Below are positions 5,963-7,898 of a DNA stretch of 7,898 bases, one piece after another. The DNA is taken from positions 1 to 7,898 of the forward strand of contig JAUVSA010000094.1 of assembly GCA_030597345.1 (NCBI GenBank), in the 5' to 3' direction. The position numbers and the translations under genes were made by a program. The DNA comes from Bacillota bacterium. Lineage in GTDB: Bacteria; Armatimonadota; Hebobacteria; Hebobacterales; Hebobacteraceae. Positions within the stretch are counted from its first letter, which is position 1. Each line of letters starts with the position of its first letter. The notes under the pieces were generated by a model. The model ran no database searches, was not told where the DNA came from, and saw nothing but the letters and a program-made list of their open reading frames with translations.

Positions 5963-7078
5963 ATGCGGGGTCAGTTGTCCAGCGATGCGAGGAGGAGTCG
6001 GGCAAGTCGCCTCTGGTGGTTGTGTGTGCTGGGGGCGGTGGTGCCGGGCCTGTGGCTGGGCGGCTGTCGGGCGGAGGAAGGGGCAGAGCCGCTCGACACA
6101 TTTGCCGAGCAGCGCAGGCAAATGGTGGCGCAGCAGATTGCGCGGCATGGGGTGAGGGACGAGCGGGTGCTGGCGGCGATGCGGAAGGTGCCGCGGGAGG
6201 AGTTCGTGCCCGCGGATCAGCGGCCGTATGCGTTCGAGAATCGGCCGCTTTCGATCGGTGAGGGGCAGACGATCTCGCAGCCGTATATCGTGGCGCTGAT
6301 GACGGAGCTGCTGGAGCTGCGAGAGGGAGACAAGGTGCTGGAGATCGGGACGGGGTCCGGGTATCAGGCGGCGATTCTGGCCGAACTGACTGCGAACGTC
6401 TACACGATAGAGATAGTGGAGTCGCTGGCGGAGCGGGCGGCGGAAACGCTGGAGCGGCTCGGGTACGCGGATGTGAAGGTGAAGGCGGGAGATGGATACA
6501 AGGGGTGGCCGGAGCATGCGCCGTTCGATGCGATCATCGTGACGTGCGCGCCGGAGAGCGTGCCGGAGCCGCTGAAGGAACAGTTGAAGGAGGGGGGGAG
6601 GATGGTGATTCCGGTGGGGCCGCAGTGGACGGGTCAGACGCTGTATGTGCTGACGAAGAAGCGGGGGAAGCTGAGGGAGAGGGATGTGATCCCGGTGACG
6701 TTCGTGCCGATGGTGCGGGGGGGGGCGAGGGGGGCGCGAGCGGTGGTCGAGTGTGACCGTCTTGTGTGGGTGGCTGGTCGGCAGCCGAGCGTAGGAGGCA
6801 CATTCCTGTGCCGACGGAGTCGCGACAAGAATGTCGCTCCTACGAGACCCACTATCTGCCGTCACACCCCAGTGGCCGGTGAGGTTGACAGCGGCGCGAA
6901 CGGCGTGATAGAATCGCGTTGGTGGACCGGGCCGGAGGATCTGGCCTGCTTGCGAGCGGGCACCCATGATAGGTTCGGTCGTTGGGTGGCCCCATCGTCC
7001 AGAGGCCTAGGATACCGGCCTTTCAAGCCGGAGACGGGGATTCGAATTCCCCTGGGGCTACCAGTGATGGGCGTATAG
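5963..7078 (+). CDS. pcm: Protein-L-isoaspartate O-methyltransferase with lipoprotein signal; C-terminus doubtful
   Basis: Methylates L-isoaspartyl residues in aged proteins using S-adenosylmethionine. Residues 46-250 cover the whole family core: RRQMVAQQIARHGVRDERVL (51-70), VPREEFVP (76-83), IGEGQTISQPYIVALM (98-113), the SAM motif VLEIGTGSGYQ (125-135), YTIEIVE (147-153), FDAIIVTCAPESVPEPL (188-204) and GGRMVIPVG (211-219). An Arg-rich N-terminus plus a hydrophobic run ends in the lipobox LGGC (Cys35), so export and lipid anchoring are predicted; most relatives are cytoplasmic. The start is ATG with GGAGGTGA six bases upstream. Family members end soon after FVPM (247-250). Here the frame passes a 9-G tract (6717-6725) and continues to 7078, across a palindromic repeat, a promoter and all of tRNA-Glu. 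With one more G it would stop at 6756 as ...EGGASGGRV. The enzyme call is firm; everything after about 6724 is probably not native. Confidence 0.88.
   Translation: MRGQLSSDARRSRASRLWWLCVLGAVVPGLWLGGCRAEEGAEPLDTFAEQRRQMVAQQIARHGVRDERVLAAMRKVPREEFVPADQRPYAFENRPLSIGEGQTISQPYIVALMTELLELREGDKVLEIGTGSGYQAAILAELTANVYTIEIVESLAERAAETLERLGYADVKVKAGDGYKGWPEHAPFDAIIVTCAPESVPEPLKEQLKEGGRMVIPVGPQWTGQTLYVLTKKRGKLRERDVIPVTFVPMVRGGARGARAVVECDRLVWVAGRQPSVGGTFLCRRSRDKNVAPTRPTICRHTPVAGEVDSGANGVIESRWWTGPEDLACLRAGTHDRFGRWVAPSSRGLGYRPFKPETGIRIPLGLPVMGV
6717..6725 (+). other. pcm: Nine-G homopolymer at the end of pcm, likely frame-altering indel site
   Basis: The tract follows directly on the family-conserved FVPMVR. 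As given (9 G) the frame stays open for 117 more codons of non-homologous sequence. With 10 G or 7 G it closes at the TGA of 6754-6756. With 8 G it closes near 6793. A G run of this length is prone to sequencing error and to slippage during replication. Confidence 0.6.
6790..6844. repeat. REPIN-like pair of GTAG-headed palindromes
   Basis: Two hairpins face each other inside an outer stem (CGTAGGA at 6790-6796 with TCCTACG at 6838-6844). Hairpin 1 is GGCACA, loop TTCC, TGTGCC (6797-6812). Hairpin 2 is GCGACA, loop AGAA, TGTCGC (6822-6837). The linker is GACGGAGTC (6813-6821). Each half starts at its outer foot with GTAG, the tetranucleotide that marks REP sequences mobilised by RAYT (TnpA-REP) transposases. 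The halves differ at bases that are compensated within each local stem (GGC/GCC against GCG/CGC), so the hairpins themselves look conserved. This non-coding repeat lies inside the run-on frame of pcm, which supports an earlier stop for that gene. Confidence 0.75.
6885..6914 (+). promoter_or_regulatory. Strong sigma70 promoter of the tRNA cluster
   Basis: A consensus TTGACA -35 (6885-6890) is followed after 18 bp by TAGAAT (6909-6914, five of six). The -10 box is preceded by TGA, which fits an extended -10. Transcription would start near 6921, about 67 bp ahead of tRNA-Glu. No gene other than the tRNAs lies downstream in this orientation, so it most likely drives the tRNA operon. Confidence 0.75.
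6988..7063 (+). tRNA. tRNA-Glu (anticodon TTC)
   Basis: A 76-nt cloverleaf. Acceptor arm GGCCCCA pairs with TGGGGCT (one G-T at the end), discriminator A, encoded CCA. The anticodon stem CCGGC/GCCGG encloses CTTTCAA, giving TTC. The T arm GGGGATTCGAATTCCCC is canonical. It is the first gene of the cluster, 74 bp after the -10 box. Confidence 0.97.
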
Positions 7079-7143
7079 CTCAGTGGGAGAGCGCTTGCTT
7101 CACACGCAAGAAGTCGCTGGTTCAAATCCAGCTACGCCCACCA
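7069..7143 (+). tRNA. tRNA-Val (anticodon CAC)
   Basis: A 75-nt cloverleaf. Acceptor GGGCGTA/TACGCCC, D arm GCTC/GAGC, anticodon stem CTTGC/GCAAG around TTCACAC (anticodon CAC, reads GTG), T arm CTGGTTCAAATCCAG, CCA encoded. It lies five bases after tRNA-Glu. Confidence 0.97.
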
Positions 7144-7172
7144 GTGGGAGGTGAGGCAGCTGGGTGGATTGC

Positions 7173-7247
7173 GGGCGAATAGCTCAGCGGGAGAGCACTT
7201 GCCTTACAAGCAAGGGGTCGCAGGTTCAAATCCTGTTTCGCCCACCA
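7173..7247 (+). tRNA. tRNA-Val (anticodon TAC)
   Basis: A 75-nt cloverleaf closely similar to the preceding tRNA-Val. Acceptor GGGCGAA/TTCGCCC, the same CTTGC/GCAAG anticodon stem around CTTACAA (anticodon TAC), T arm CAGGTTCAAATCCTG, CCA encoded. The two Val genes look like an old tandem duplication with a changed wobble base, together reading all four Val codons or most of them. Confidence 0.97.
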
Positions 7248-7263
7248 GAGAGTGATGTTGTGC

Positions 7264-7340
7264 GGAGCCGTGGTGCAGCTGGTTAGCACACTGGCCTGTC
7301 AAGCCAGAGGTCGCGGGTTCAAGTCCCGTCGGCTCCGCCA
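7264..7340 (+). tRNA. tRNA-Asp (anticodon GTC)
   Basis: A 77-nt cloverleaf. Acceptor GGAGCCG/CGGCTCC with the Asp-typical discriminator G73 and encoded CCA. Anticodon stem CTGGC/GCCAG around CTGTCAA gives GTC. T arm CGGGTTCAAGTCCCG. A TTTT follows the CCA directly, with no strong hairpin other than the tRNA itself. Confidence 0.97.
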
Positions 7341-7356
7341 TTTTCTCGGGTAGGGT

Positions 7357-7418
7357 GTCGGGGTGGCTCGGTTGGGGGGAGCTTACGCGGTAGGGAAAAC
7401 AACCCAGGCGAATGTGGT
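7357..7418 (+). repeat. Decayed copy of the tRNA-Phe 5'-fragment repeat
   Basis: From GTCGGGGTGGCTCGGTTGG onward this stretch aligns with the two 70-bp units downstream, including GAGCTTAC and GCGG in the same order. It has many substitutions, mostly A to G, and is about eight bases shorter. The D-stem bases GCTC/GAGC remain. It looks like the oldest of three duplicated units. Confidence 0.5.
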
Positions 7419-7488
7419 GCCGGGATAGCGCAGTTGGGAGAGCTTACAGCGGACGCCAGTATACCTGAACCGAAGACGACGATCGGGT
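7419..7488 (+). repeat. 70-bp tandem unit 1 carrying a tRNA-Phe 5' fragment
   Basis: It begins like tRNA-Phe (GCCGGGATAGCGCAGTTGGG) and then departs at GAGC into an unrelated tail of about 43 bp ending in GACGACGATCGGGT. There is no anticodon arm, T arm or 3' acceptor strand, so it cannot make a tRNA. A T-to-G change also breaks its D stem (GCGC against GAGC). Confidence 0.8.
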
Positions 7489-7558
7489 GCCGGGATAGCT
7501 CAGTTGGTAGAGCTTACAGCAGAGGCTAGTATACCTGAACTGAAGACGACGATTGGGT
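7489..7558 (+). repeat. 70-bp tandem unit 2 carrying an intact tRNA-Phe 5' fragment
   Basis: The first 25 bases are identical to the start of the functional tRNA-Phe at 7559-7583, through the D arm to GAGC. The tail matches unit 1 with few differences (for example CAGAGG for CGGACG). The period of exactly 70 bp leads into the real gene. Base 7521 (A, against G in unit 1) and base 7541 (T, against C) change together and could pair in a short CAG/CTG stem; this is a single weak covariation. Confidence 0.85.
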
Positions 7559-7634
7559 GCCGGGATAGCTCAGTTGGTAGAGCACCGGACTGAAAATCCG
7601 GGTGTCCCCAGTTCAAATCTGGGTCCCGGCACCA
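7559..7634 (+). tRNA. tRNA-Phe (anticodon GAA)
   Basis: A 76-nt cloverleaf. Acceptor GCCGGGA/TCCCGGC, discriminator A, CCA encoded. D arm GCTC/GAGC, anticodon stem CCGGA/TCCGG around CTGAAAA (GAA), T arm CCAGTTCAAATCTGG. It is the last tRNA of the cluster and the only complete copy in the tandem array before it. Confidence 0.97.
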
Positions 7635-7644
7635 GAAACTGATG

Positions 7645-7670
7645 AGGCGACGGCGGACAGGCCGTCGCCT
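7645..7670 (+). terminator. Probable intrinsic terminator of the tRNA cluster
   Basis: AGGCGACGGC (7645-7654) and GCCGTCGCCT (7661-7670) form a perfect 10-bp stem around GGACAG, ten bases after the CCA of tRNA-Phe. The stem is GC-rich and is followed by TTGCGTGTT, so the U tract is short. The position and the strong stem make termination likely. Confidence 0.7.
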
Positions 7671-7877
7671 TTGCGTGTTAAGGGAAACGACCAGGGCATT
7701 GCTGTAGTAGCGGGTTAGAATCCCCGGGGGGATCTTGACACCCTTGACTTCTCAGCTTCCGCCGAGGGTGATCCCGTTGCACCGTTGCCGCGGCTCCAGT
7801 GGCGCCTCGCGTGAGCAGGAACTCGCTTCCGCAGCGTCGGAACCTCCCCCACAGGTGGATTGGGAAGAGAGGCGACC
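7671..7877. other. Intergenic stretch without a recognised element
   Basis: About 200 bp between the terminator and a possible new gene. It holds a near-perfect palindrome ATCCCCGGGGGGAT (about 7720-7733) and, directly after, a TTGACA (7735-7740) that has no convincing -10 box 16-18 bp downstream. The rest has some self-complementary runs (for example CCACAGGTGG near the end) that could be a structured leader. I recognise no riboswitch class. Confidence 0.4.
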
Positions 7878-7898
7878 ATGGGCAGGTTGTTCTACGGC
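7878..7898 (+). CDS. Possible start of a protein gene (cut by window edge)
   Basis: ATG at 7878-7880 follows GAGAGG with five bases between them, a plausible ribosome binding site. Only seven codons (MGRLFYG) remain before the window ends, so no family can be named. It would be the first gene after the tRNA cluster. Confidence 0.4.

Noticed and set aside
5819..6967. Minus-strand open frame of 382 codons
   Set aside because: It is antisense to pcm and rich in Arg, His and Pro, with no recognisable domain.
7357..7583. CRISPR-like array
   Set aside because: The 70-bp periodicity comes from tRNA-Phe fragments with near-identical tails. There are no variable spacers and only two or three units.
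7735..7763. Promoter from TTGACA at 7735
   Set aside because: The bases 16-18 bp downstream (around TTCCGCC) do not resemble a -10 box.

Overview
This window comes from a GC-rich bacterium. The evidence is sigma70-type promoters with extended -10 boxes, Shine-Dalgarno sites ahead of most genes, a bacterial-type GlyQ and LeuS, and CCA encoded in every tRNA gene. Palindromic intergenic repeats, a DUF4342-like protein and a peptidase-MA-like protein are the sort of mix seen in poorly cultured phyla such as Armatimonadota. That placement is a low-confidence guess from style, not from a marker gene.

Layout. Positions 1-5482 hold a compact minus-strand gene row, read right to left: a small DUF4342/UBA-like protein, glyQ, a 605-residue exported protein of unknown function, a membrane-anchored HEVGH metallopeptidase, a multi-pass membrane protein with a GxGD motif, and the first 103 codons of leuS, cut by the window edge. 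Gaps are -4, 103, 14, 29 and 31 bp, so one transcript is likely. It would start from a strong extended -10 promoter at 5511-5540. The 480-bp divergent gap at 5483-5962 holds no convincing gene but is dense in palindromes.

On the plus strand lies a protein-L-isoaspartate methyltransferase gene with a lipoprotein signal peptide. Its frame runs past the usual family end at a 9-G tract and on through a REPIN-like repeat, a promoter and a tRNA gene, which suggests an indel in the tract. A strong promoter at 6885-6914 then precedes tRNA-Glu(TTC), tRNA-Val(CAC), tRNA-Val(TAC), tRNA-Asp(GTC) and tRNA-Phe(GAA). Between Asp and Phe lie two clear 70-bp tandem units, plus one decayed copy, each starting with the 5' third of tRNA-Phe. 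A perfect 10-bp hairpin at 7645-7670 closes the cluster. A new gene may begin at 7878.

The most notable item is the 311-residue membrane protein at 343-1278. It has an intramembrane Asp, then GIGD, then PGLP in successive segments, the order found in presenilin/signal-peptide-peptidase aspartyl proteases. It sits directly behind a surface metallopeptidase and an exported protein inside an aminoacyl-tRNA synthetase operon. A two-protease envelope module is a hypothesis drawn from these motifs and this gene order; nothing here proves it.
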